From: an uncultured bacterium | GTDB taxonomy: Bacteria; Auribacterota; Tritonobacteria; UBA1439 | Assembly: GCA_937858775.1 (NCBI GenBank) | Contig: CALLYX010000389.1 | Span: 1-7,484, forward strand | Length of the DNA stretch: 7,484 bases | Direction: 5' to 3' | Shown: piece by piece, positions 1 through 5,525 of the stretch | Position numbering within the stretch: the stretch's first letter is position 1 | Layout of the letters: each line of letters begins with the position of its first letter | The notes under the pieces: model-generated | Database searches by the model: none | Seen by the model: only the letters and a program-made list of their open reading frames with translations | Told to the model about the DNA's origin: nothing | Program-made: the position numbers and the translations under genes

Positions 1-1010
1 ATGTAGACGAACTCCTTGTTCCTGAGATGCCCCGCGGCGCCCACCCTTTCCCCCCTCGGATTGTAGACGCCGATCAGGGCGCCCACGTACCGCCTGGAAT
101 CCATTTCGATCGTCGTCACCCCCCCCTCGCCGCCCCACAGGCCGGCGAGCATCGCCTCCATCTCCCCCCGCGCGATGAACCCCTCGTTGCTGAAGGAAAC
201 GACGAGCACGGGCGCGCGCACCGATCCGAGCAGGCGGCGCATGAGACCGGCGAACCGCGGACGGGAGTTGAACGCGCTCCGGCGGCTGCGGACGTCGACG
301 CGTTTGCAGGCCACGCCGTACACCTCGGGTTTGTCCCAGCGCACGAGGGATTCCCATATATGGTAGTCGCCCAGGTACGAGTGCTGGTTGTAGGGCGGAT
401 CTATGTACGCGACGTCGCCCCCGAGGCGCCCAGCCGCCTCCAGGGCGTCAAGGCGCACGGCCGGGCCCTTCCCCCGGGGGGACCGGGGCAGGACGTCGGG
501 CACCCGCGACTCGAGGTCGTTGAACGCCCTGGGCGCCCACTTCTTGAGGTAGGCCATCTGCACGCCGGCGGTCGAATCCACGCGGTCCGCGGCCTCCATA
601 AGCGACACGAGCATCACCGCCTCCAGCTCCGGCGGCAGGCCCTTCGCGGCGATTGCCTCGCGGATGGCGTCGATGCGCCCGCCGTTCTTCGGCCGGAAGA
701 AACGCGACTTGACGCAGAAGGTCTCCGTGAAGCAGCCGGGGGCGCCCCTCAGGGCGTTGAACTCCTTGACGAGCGCCCGGGCGTCATCGACGACATCCCC
801 CGCGTCGGCCTGGACATAGCAGCGCGCGAGCGTTTCGGCGTAGGCGTTGTGATCGTTCGAGAGGACGCGGTATCCCGCGGCCTTGAGGGCGTGGCCGACC
901 CGCGAGGTGCCCGAGAAGAGGTCGATGACCGTGCGGGCGTCCGCGGAGAGGCGCACCGCCTCGAGTATGAGCGGTACGAGGGCGCGCTTTGAACCGATGT
1001 ACTTGATCAA
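1..1010 (-). CDS. D12-class adenine-N6 DNA methyltransferase (COG3392-like), C-terminus cut by window edge
   Basis: This gene encodes 336 residues before the left edge and probably lacks only the last few. The family transfers a methyl group from S-adenosylmethionine to N6 of adenine in a specific DNA site, in the cytoplasm. The N-terminus reads MIKYIGSKRALVPLIL, typical of the D12 class. Motif I (SAM binding) is DLFSGTSRVGHALK near residues 32-45, and catalytic motif IV is IDPPYNQHSYLGDYHIWESL, encoded around 410-345. The later stretches YGVACKR, FNSR, RRYVGALIGVYNP and HLRNKEFVY match this subfamily as I remember it. The start is TTG at 1010-1008: an in-frame TGA lies at 1067-1065, with no ATG or GTG between. 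I see no Shine-Dalgarno at normal distance. A perfect TATAAT lies about 95 bases upstream. No restriction enzyme is visible; a partner could lie beyond the left edge, or the enzyme is solitary. Its target sequence cannot be read from the protein. Confidence 0.9.
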   Translation of the reverse strand, partial: MIKYIGSKRALVPLILEAVRLSADARTVIDLFSGTSRVGHALKAAGYRVLSNDHNAYAETLARCYVQADAGDVVDDARALVKEFNALRGAPGCFTETFCVKSRFFRPKNGGRIDAIREAIAAKGLPPELEAVMLVSLMEAADRVDSTAGVQMAYLKKWAPRAFNDLESRVPDVLPRSPRGKGPAVRLDALEAAGRLGGDVAYIDPPYNQHSYLGDYHIWESLVRWDKPEVYGVACKRVDVRSRRSAFNSRPRFAGLMRRLLGSVRAPVLVVSFSNEGFIARGEMEAMLAGLWGGEGGVTTIEMDSRRYVGALIGVYNPRGERVGAAGHLRNKEFVY

Positions 1011-1100
1011 CGCGGGATATCCGGCCGGCCCTTCCCGCAGGATCGCGGCGGTCCGGCGCCCGACTCATGCCCCGCAGCCGCCCGGCCCTGCGACACCTGG

Positions 1101-1130
1101 ATTATACCGTGCGTCCGGCAAGTATAACAG
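1101..1130 (-). promoter_or_regulatory. candidate sigma70-type promoter for the methyltransferase
   Basis: On the minus strand a perfect TATAAT (1106-1101) lies in an otherwise very GC-rich region. An 18-base spacer separates it from CTGTTA (1130-1125), which matches 3 of 6 bases of TTGACA. Transcription would start near 1094, giving a leader of about 85 bases to the TTG at 1010. The -10 is strong but the -35 is weak. Confidence 0.45.
1102..1127. repeat. inverted repeat TTATAC-N14-GTATAA in the divergent promoter region
   Basis: Perfect six-base arms at 1102-1107 and 1122-1127 are separated by 14 bases. The left arm overlaps the minus-strand -10 (TATAAT). The right arm overlaps a plus-strand -10-like TATAAC at 1123-1128 and the minus-strand -35 candidate. 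The layout could be an operator controlling both directions, or simply two -10 elements facing each other. TATAAC has no convincing -35 at 16-18 bases upstream. Confidence 0.35.
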
Positions 1131-1164
1131 ATGCCCGGGCTTTTTCCGGTTTTTCTCAAGGCGG

Positions 1165-1194
1165 GTCGAACGGCGCGCCTTGGGCGCGTTCGAC
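1165..1194 (+). other. strong hairpin in the leader of the zinc-ribbon/OB-fold gene
   Basis: GTCGAACG (1165-1172) pairs perfectly with CGTTCGAC (1187-1194). Three further inner G-C pairs form after a bulged base at 1173. No T-run follows, so it is not a classic intrinsic terminator. It lies 165 bases before the next gene. It may be a leader structure or merely a product of high G+C. Confidence 0.3.
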
Positions 1195-1268
1195 GGGTGG
1201 CGCGGCGCCCTTCGTTTCCCCCGCGCGCGATCGAAGGCCGGCCCGGTCGTCCCGCCCGAGATTTGCTG

Positions 1269-1297
1269 TTGCCTTTTCCGCGGCTATGGGGGAAAAT
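1269..1297 (+). promoter_or_regulatory. candidate sigma70-type promoter for the plus-strand cluster
   Basis: TTGCCT (1269-1274, 4 of 6 matches to TTGACA) is followed after exactly 17 bases by GAAAAT (1292-1297, 4 of 6 matches to TATAAT). It sits in a local AT-rich dip about 60 bases before the ATG at 1359. It is the best-spaced plus-strand candidate in the 1011-1358 gap. An alternative is TATAAC at 1123-1128. The rest of this gap shows no small gene or RNA that I can support. Confidence 0.3.
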
Positions 1298-1358
1298 CTT
1301 CGTGCGAGGGGCGCGGTGCAGCGCCAGCGCGCGAATACAACCGCCCGGTGTCGACGCC

Positions 1359-2207
1359 ATGACAGGATCGTCTGTTCCCACGCCCGGCACTCCCCGGACC
1401 TCCCACCCCGTCCGCGACTTTCCCCCGGAGACCCTCTGCCCCAGCTGCGGGAAGTTCGTGGGGGCGTACACGCGTTGCCCCTACTGCGGGTGCGAGCACA
1501 AGCACCGGATGAGCATCCGGTTCTTCCGCTCCTTCGCCCTCGCCGTGTCGATAACGGGCCTCTTCCTCATCTGGATCGCCGCCCGCGGCGTGAAGGCCCC
1601 CCTCGTAAAGGTGAAGGATATCGGGCCGATGAACTCCTTCGCCTACGTCCGGATAGAGGGGGAGAACACGCGGACGAGCGCTTACCCGGACGGCGGGGTC
1701 GGGTTCGTCCTGGACGACGGGACGGGGACGATACGCGTCCAGGCCTACGCCGACACCGGGAGGGCGCTCGCCGCCATGGGGCGCGTCCCGGGCCCGGGGG
1801 AGAGGGTTTCGGCCGAGGGGACGATCCAGTTCACGGGGGAGCGCGCCAGGCTCCTCGTGAACGTTCCCGAGAAGGTGGTCGTCACGCGCGACGGGACGGC
1901 GAGGCCGGGGGCGGCCCCTGTGGAGATCGCGGAGATCGACGCGGGGCAGAAGGGCAAGGAGGTCGTGATCATGGGAAAGGTCACGGGCCTCTCGAATATA
2001 GGCAAGGGGACGAAGATGGAGCTCACCGACCCGACAGGCACCATCGACGTGGTGCTGTGGGACTCGGTCCGGGAGGCCGCCGCGCCCGGCCTGGCCCCCG
2101 CGGCGGGCAAGCTGCTGAAGGTGCGCGGCCACGTCGGCGAATACCGGGGCAGGCTCCAGGTGGTCCCGAGGGCCTCCGGGCGGGTCGAGGAGACCTCCGT
2201 CAGGTGA
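1359..2207 (+). CDS. membrane-anchored zinc-ribbon protein with two OB-fold domains
   Basis: This is a 282-residue protein that I do not recognise as a named gene. A zinc ribbon occupies residues 27-43 (CPSC, nine residues, CPYC: Cys27, 30, 40, 43). One hydrophobic helix at about 55-75 (FFRSFALAVSITGLFLIWIAA) has basic residues before it. Two beta-rich units follow, at about 84-178 and 188-278, each with the OB-fold pattern of a D-G/P-T-G-T-I strand (DDGTGTIRV; DPTGTIDVVLW) and a later GxVxEYRGRLQ-type strand in the second. OB folds of this type bind nucleic acid or small ligands. Here, with the positive charge on the N-side, I infer a cytoplasmic ribbon and extracytoplasmic OB folds. The frame stays open upstream to an ATG at 1131, but those extra 76 residues are Arg/Pro-rich out-of-gene sequence, so ATG 1359 is preferred. 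The ribosome site is weak (GGTG, 8 bases upstream). It is probably the first gene of the operon. Confidence 0.82.
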   Translation: MTGSSVPTPGTPRTSHPVRDFPPETLCPSCGKFVGAYTRCPYCGCEHKHRMSIRFFRSFALAVSITGLFLIWIAARGVKAPLVKVKDIGPMNSFAYVRIEGENTRTSAYPDGGVGFVLDDGTGTIRVQAYADTGRALAAMGRVPGPGERVSAEGTIQFTGERARLLVNVPEKVVVTRDGTARPGAAPVEIAEIDAGQKGKEVVIMGKVTGLSNIGKGTKMELTDPTGTIDVVLWDSVREAAAPGLAPAAGKLLKVRGHVGEYRGRLQVVPRASGRVEETSVR

Positions 2208-2211
2208 CCCG

Positions 2212-3537
2212 ATGAATATCTGGCTCGTCGTCCTCTACACCCTCCTGGGCACCGCCGTCTCATCCCTCGTATCCCTCATGCCCGCCCTCCATATCTACAA
2301 CGTGGCCGGGATCATCATCATCCTGACGATGGGCACCGGGACGAGCGCCCTCATCCCGATGGAGTACGTGCCGATCTTCATGATGGCGATGGTCGTCGGC
2401 TGGGCGATCCTGAACACCATCCCCGCCCTCTTCCTGGGCGCCCCGGACGAGAGCGCCATCTTCGTGGTGCTGCCGGGGCAGAAATACATGATGCAGGGGC
2501 GCGGCTACGAGGCGGCCGCCCTCACCGGCCTCGGGGCGCTGGCCGGCATCGTGGCGATGGCCGTCGCCACCCCCGTGTTCTTCAAGGCGCTCCCGAAGCT
2601 GCGGCAGCTCACCCGCCCGCACAACTTCTGGATCATGGGGCTCATCATCTCCTACATGCTCCTGAGCGAGTGGCCGAAGGGGAGCGGCAGGCAGAAGACC
2701 GGATGGGGGCGATTCATCGACGGATGGAAGAACCTCGCCGCCGGGCTCCTCACCTTCCTCCTCTCCGGCATCCTCGGCTTCATCGTCCTCACCAAGCCGC
2801 TCGTCCCGATCCGGTACGCCTTCCAGAATATCATGCCGGTCTTCGTCGGGCTCTTCGCCATCCCATGGGTGATCGGCAATATCTTCTCGAGGACCGAGAT
2901 CCCGCCGCAATACGTCTGCCGGAGCGCCGACCTACCCACCGGCATCTGGTCCAGGGGCGGCTTCGCCGGATTCCTCGGCGGGATGATCGCGGCGTTCCTG
3001 CCCGTCGTGACGGGCGGCATCGGCGGCTTCATCGCCGGTCACGTCACGGCGCAGCGGGACGATCGCCTCTTCATCGTCTCCCAGGGCGCCTCGAAATCCG
3101 TCTACTACATCGGCGGCTTCCTCATGGCGTTCATCCCGGGCCTCAGCCGCACGCGCGGCGGCATGGCGTGGATGCTCAGGCCGTTCTACCAGCCGCACAC
3201 GTACGACGACTACTGGCGCATCATGGGCGTCATCATGCTCTCGGGCGGGGTGTCGTTCTTCCTCCTCCTCGCCTACTCGCGCCTCATGATCCGGATCATC
3301 AACAGGGTCAACTACCGCGCCCTGTCGGTCTTGATGTTCTTCCTGCTGCTGGCGGTCACGTACGCCATCGGCGGGCCGTGGGGGCTCGCCCTGGCGACGG
3401 TCGCGACGGCGATCGGGCTCATCCCGGTCTACTTCCACTCGCGGAGGATGAACTGCATGGGCGTGCTGCTCCTGCCCATCACGCTGAACATGGGGGGCCT
3501 GGGCCCCTCGATCGCGAGGCTGCTGCGGCTGGTGTAG
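2212..3537 (+). CDS. TctA-family permease (COG1784-like, DUF112 superfamily)
   Basis: This 441-residue polytopic membrane protein has about ten hydrophobic segments. The family is related to the large membrane subunit of tripartite tricarboxylate transporters, though the substrate here is unknown. Supporting motifs are MPALHIYNVAG (residues 23-33, at the position of the LPG-type motif of TctA), GAPDESAIFVVLPGQKY-MMQGRGYEAAALT (76-105, matching the DGYPMAKQGRAGxAL region), and a second-half copy with PVVTGGIGGFIAGH (264-277) then SQGASKSVYYIGGF (290-303). This suggests the internal two-fold repeat of the family. Its length suits the shorter archaeal-type COG1784 branch better than the ~500-residue classical TctA. 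The start is well supported: AGGTGA overlaps the previous stop and lies 4 bases before the ATG, so translation is probably coupled. No TctB-like small subunit or TctC binding protein is nearby. Confidence 0.85.
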   Translation: MNIWLVVLYTLLGTAVSSLVSLMPALHIYNVAGIIIILTMGTGTSALIPMEYVPIFMMAMVVGWAILNTIPALFLGAPDESAIFVVLPGQKYMMQGRGYEAAALTGLGALAGIVAMAVATPVFFKALPKLRQLTRPHNFWIMGLIISYMLLSEWPKGSGRQKTGWGRFIDGWKNLAAGLLTFLLSGILGFIVLTKPLVPIRYAFQNIMPVFVGLFAIPWVIGNIFSRTEIPPQYVCRSADLPTGIWSRGGFAGFLGGMIAAFLPVVTGGIGGFIAGHVTAQRDDRLFIVSQGASKSVYYIGGFLMAFIPGLSRTRGGMAWMLRPFYQPHTYDDYWRIMGVIMLSGGVSFFLLLAYSRLMIRIINRVNYRALSVLMFFLLLAVTYAIGGPWGLALATVATAIGLIPVYFHSRRMNCMGVLLLPITLNMGGLGPSIARLLRLV

Positions 3538-3550
3538 CGCTGCGTCTTTT

Positions 3551-3569
3551 CGCCGCGGGCCTCGCGGCG
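3551..3569 (+). promoter_or_regulatory. hairpin overlapping the ribosome-binding site of the YdjM-like gene
   Basis: CGCCGCG (3551-3557) pairs perfectly with CGCGGCG (3563-3569) across a five-base loop. The right arm takes in the first part of the Shine-Dalgarno stretch GGCGGAG (3566-3572), which precedes ATG 3578 by five bases. No T-run follows, so termination is unlikely. Folding could lower initiation unless ribosomes from the upstream gene open it. Strong G+C makes chance hairpins common. Confidence 0.3.
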
Positions 3570-3577
3570 GAGCCGTT

Positions 3578-4645
3578 ATGAAGGGGATCACGCATTTCAT
3601 GACCGGCGTCGCCGTCGCCTCCTTCTTCGGGCGGGCGGTGGAGATGGCCGCGGAACGGAAGTCGTGGATCCTGCTCCTGGGCGGGGTGTACGGGATCATG
3701 GCGGACACCCTCGACTTCAAGATCTACAGCTTCTTTTCCCGCGACGACGTCGTCATAGACCCGGATCCGCTCGCCCCCGACGCGTCGATGGTCGCGGCCG
3801 AGATAGGGCGCGCGATCGAGCGGGCGTGGGACGAGGACCGGCTGGTCAAGGTGAAATGCCACACCATCAGGCTCGGCGCGGACCTCTGGCGCCAGTACGT
3901 GATCAAGTTCGACGCCGCGCTCAACGAGGTGGTCGTGGTGATCAACCCGATCGTCACCACCTCGCAGATACCGTTCCTCGGCACGGCCCCCGCGGAGAAC
4001 CGGGTGGGGCGCTACCGCCTGGGCGTCCCGATAGTCGAGACGCACGGCCGCCCGACGGTCGTGGACATCATGAACGGCCCGCAGATCGGCTTCAGGAAGA
4101 CCGGGGACAGGGTGCTCGTCGAGTTCATCCCGTTCCACCGGACATGGACGCACAGCTTTTTCACGGGCCTCGTCGCCGCGTCCGCCGCGGCCCTCGTCGC
4201 CTCGATTGCCGCGGGGCCGGGGATCGGCTGGTACTACGGCCTCGTGGCCGTCGCCGCCTACTGGTCGCACCTCGTCTGCGACCTCACCGGCTACATGGGC
4301 GCCTCCTTCTTCTGGCCATTCTGGAAGAAGCGGACGCCCGGGCTCAAATGGTGGAAGGCGAACGACGCCGACAGCAACTTTCTCTTCAACTACGCGTGCC
4401 TCGTAGCGGCGATCTTCAACCTCAACCGCTTCACGTGGGCCGACCCCGTCCGGAGGGTCGGGCACTTCATCGAGGCATCCCCGCTCAAATACTTCCTGCT
4501 GGCGCTCGTCATCCCCGTCTCGGCCTACCTCCTCCTCGTGAGGCTCTTCGGGCGGAAGGGGCCGGAGGAGAAGGAGTCGGAGGCGATCGCGGAACAGGCC
4601 ATGCGCGACGAGGGCGGCGCCGAGCTCGACGGCGAATTCGCGTGA
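3578..4645 (+). CDS. YdjM/DUF457-like membrane-bound metal-dependent hydrolase with large insertion
   Basis: This 355-residue protein has the sequence marks of the YdjM family (Pfam PF04307), predicted inner-membrane metal-dependent hydrolases of unknown substrate. The conserved polar sites are present: His6 in THFMTG, ADTLD (Asp43, Asp46) after the first hydrophobic segment, HRTWTHS (187-193), and HLVCD (231-235) in a membrane segment, followed by FFWPFWKK. C-terminal helices lie at about 268-281 and 303-322, ending in an acidic soluble tail. Residues about 52-185, between the ADTLD and HRTWTHS motifs, form a soluble alpha/beta stretch. In ordinary family members these motifs are, as I recall, much closer, so this looks like an inserted domain. 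The start is supported by GGAG five bases upstream. It follows the permease by 40 bases and precedes the next gene by 10. No catalytic activity is proven for the family. Confidence 0.8.
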   Translation: MKGITHFMTGVAVASFFGRAVEMAAERKSWILLLGGVYGIMADTLDFKIYSFFSRDDVVIDPDPLAPDASMVAAEIGRAIERAWDEDRLVKVKCHTIRLGADLWRQYVIKFDAALNEVVVVINPIVTTSQIPFLGTAPAENRVGRYRLGVPIVETHGRPTVVDIMNGPQIGFRKTGDRVLVEFIPFHRTWTHSFFTGLVAASAAALVASIAAGPGIGWYYGLVAVAAYWSHLVCDLTGYMGASFFWPFWKKRTPGLKWWKANDADSNFLFNYACLVAAIFNLNRFTWADPVRRVGHFIEASPLKYFLLALVIPVSAYLLLVRLFGRKGPEEKESEAIAEQAMRDEGGAELDGEFA

Positions 4646-4655
4646 AGGGGGTCCG

Positions 4656-5423
4656 ATGAAGAGGGCGGCGGTCTGGATCTCCGCGTCGGCGCTCCTGGCT
4701 GCGTGCTGCGTCCCGGCGGCGCGGGCGGACCGGCACGGCGTCGAGCGCCCCCCCGGCCGGGCGAAGGGCGGCGAGGAAAGCCCCCGCCGGGCCTCCGAGG
4801 AGAGGGCCCGGCAGGGTGACGAATCGCCCTACGGCCTGCCGTTTGTCGGGAATAAGGAGAGCAGGAAGGCGCATCGCCGGGAGTGCGAATGGGCGGGGAA
4901 GATCGCCCCGCCCAACCGGGTCTACTTCAAGACGTTCGAGGACGCCGCCGCGGCCGGGTACATGGCTTGCAAGGTGTGCACCCCGGACCGCGGGCCCGCC
5001 GCGCCGTATGTCGGGAACATGGTCACCCGCAAGGTCCACAGGGCCTCATGCGATTGGGCCGCGAAGATCCGCCCCGGCATACGGCGGGGCTTCGCCACAT
5101 GGAAAGAGGCGGAGGGCGCGGGCTATGTCGCCTGCGGGAGATGCAAGCCGGAGATGCGGGGGGTTCCGGAGCCCCCGCCCGGCGCCGCTTCGCCCCCCCC
5201 GGCGGTCTCGTCCCCGCCCCCCCCGGCGGCGGCCGGCGCCTTCATCGGGCACCGCCTGAGCAGGAAGGTACACCGGGCCGGGTGCGCGTGGGGCCGGAAG
5301 ATCCTCGAGAAGAACCGCGTCTATTTCGACTCTTACGCGGAAGCCGCCGCGGCCGGCTACGCCCCGTGCAAGGCGTGCGGACCGGACGAAGGACCCGCCC
5401 CGCCCGCCGGCTCGCGCCCCTAG
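4656..5423 (+). CDS. exported protein with three Ada-like zinc modules (paralogue A)
   Basis: This is a 255-residue protein. The N-terminus MKRAAVWISASALLAACC is a signal sequence. LAAC (14-17) fits a lipobox, so it may be a lipoprotein anchored at Cys17; alternatively signal peptidase I cuts after ARA (22-24). A charged linker (25-60) leads to three Ada_Zn-binding-like modules (Pfam PF02805 type): residues 62-110 (His73, Cys77, Cys105, Cys108), 118-165 (His128, Cys132, Cys160, Cys163) and 196-243 (His206, Cys210, Cys238, Cys241). Each has HRxxC(E/D/A)W, then an AxxxGYxxCxxC ending. Modules 2 and 3 are joined by a Pro/Ala-rich linker (170-195). His stands where E. coli Ada has its methyl-accepting Cys38, so DNA repair activity is not expected. 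I infer zinc binding outside the cytoplasm. The start has a strong AAGGGGG four bases upstream. The ORF lies 10 bases after the hydrolase and is paralogous to the gene at 5526. Confidence 0.85.
   Translation: MKRAAVWISASALLAACCVPAARADRHGVERPPGRAKGGEESPRRASEERARQGDESPYGLPFVGNKESRKAHRRECEWAGKIAPPNRVYFKTFEDAAAAGYMACKVCTPDRGPAAPYVGNMVTRKVHRASCDWAAKIRPGIRRGFATWKEAEGAGYVACGRCKPEMRGVPEPPPGAASPPPAVSSPPPPAAAGAFIGHRLSRKVHRAGCAWGRKILEKNRVYFDSYAEAAAAGYAPCKACGPDEGPAPPAGSRP
5191..5229 (+). repeat. 15-base direct repeat with C8 tracts in the proline-rich linker
   Basis: CGCCCCCCCCGGCGG occurs at 5191-5205 and again, identical, at 5215-5229 (period 24 bases). It encodes part of the Pro/Ala linker between modules 2 and 3 of paralogue A. 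It is the likely product of local duplication and a place where slippage or sequencing errors would shift the frame. Confidence 0.6.
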
Positions 5424-5444
5424 GCGGGCGGCGATCCCGCCGCC
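5423..5444 (+). other. GC hairpin just after paralogue A
   Basis: Two alternative six-base stems can form: GGCGGG (5423-5428) with CCCGCC (5436-5441), or GGCGGC (5427-5432) with GCCGCC (5439-5444). Only three T residues follow (5454-5456), so intrinsic termination would be weak at best. It sits at the stop codon and could attenuate read-through into the next gene. Confidence 0.25.
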
Positions 5445-5467
5445 GCGCGTGCCTTTCGACATTTCCG

Positions 5468-5497
5468 TGGCAATTCGGCCGCCGCATCGGCTATCAT
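5468..5497 (+). promoter_or_regulatory. weak promoter candidate for paralogue B
   Basis: The 102-base gap holds TATCAT (5492-5497, 5 of 6 matches to TATAAT) preceded after 18 bases by TGGCAA (5468-5473, 3 of 6 to TTGACA). The same TGGCA begins a GG-N10-GC spacing (5469-5482) that fits the sigma54 skeleton, but the TT before GC is absent and such spacing is common at this G+C. No RNA gene or small ORF is supportable in this gap. Confidence 0.22.
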
Positions 5498-5525
5498 GTT
5501 TCCGGCACAACCCCGGGGGTCAGGC

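Noticed and set aside
27..992. Plus-strand 321-codon open frame
   Set aside because: It is Arg/His/Pro/Gly-rich with no recognisable motif and lies opposite the clear methyltransferase; it is a high-G+C shadow.
1133..1155. GCCCGGGC followed by TTTTT as an intrinsic terminator
   Set aside because: The palindrome has no room for a loop, so no stable hairpin precedes the T-run.
1131..1358. Upstream ATG at 1131 as start of the zinc-ribbon/OB-fold gene
   Set aside because: The added 76 residues are Arg/Pro-rich, span the hairpin and promoter-like sequences, and carry no recognisable domain; ATG 1359 fits better.
5193..5224. C8 tracts as phase-variation switches in a surface protein
   Set aside because: Eight-base G or C runs also occur in the cytoplasmic methyltransferase (119-126) and the radical SAM gene (7189-7196), so they look like background of extreme G+C rather than contingency loci.
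5496..5525. ATG at 5496 as start of paralogue B
   Set aside because: It would put ten extra residues ahead of the signal peptide and overlaps the -10-like TATCAT; ATG 5526 has a better ribosome site.
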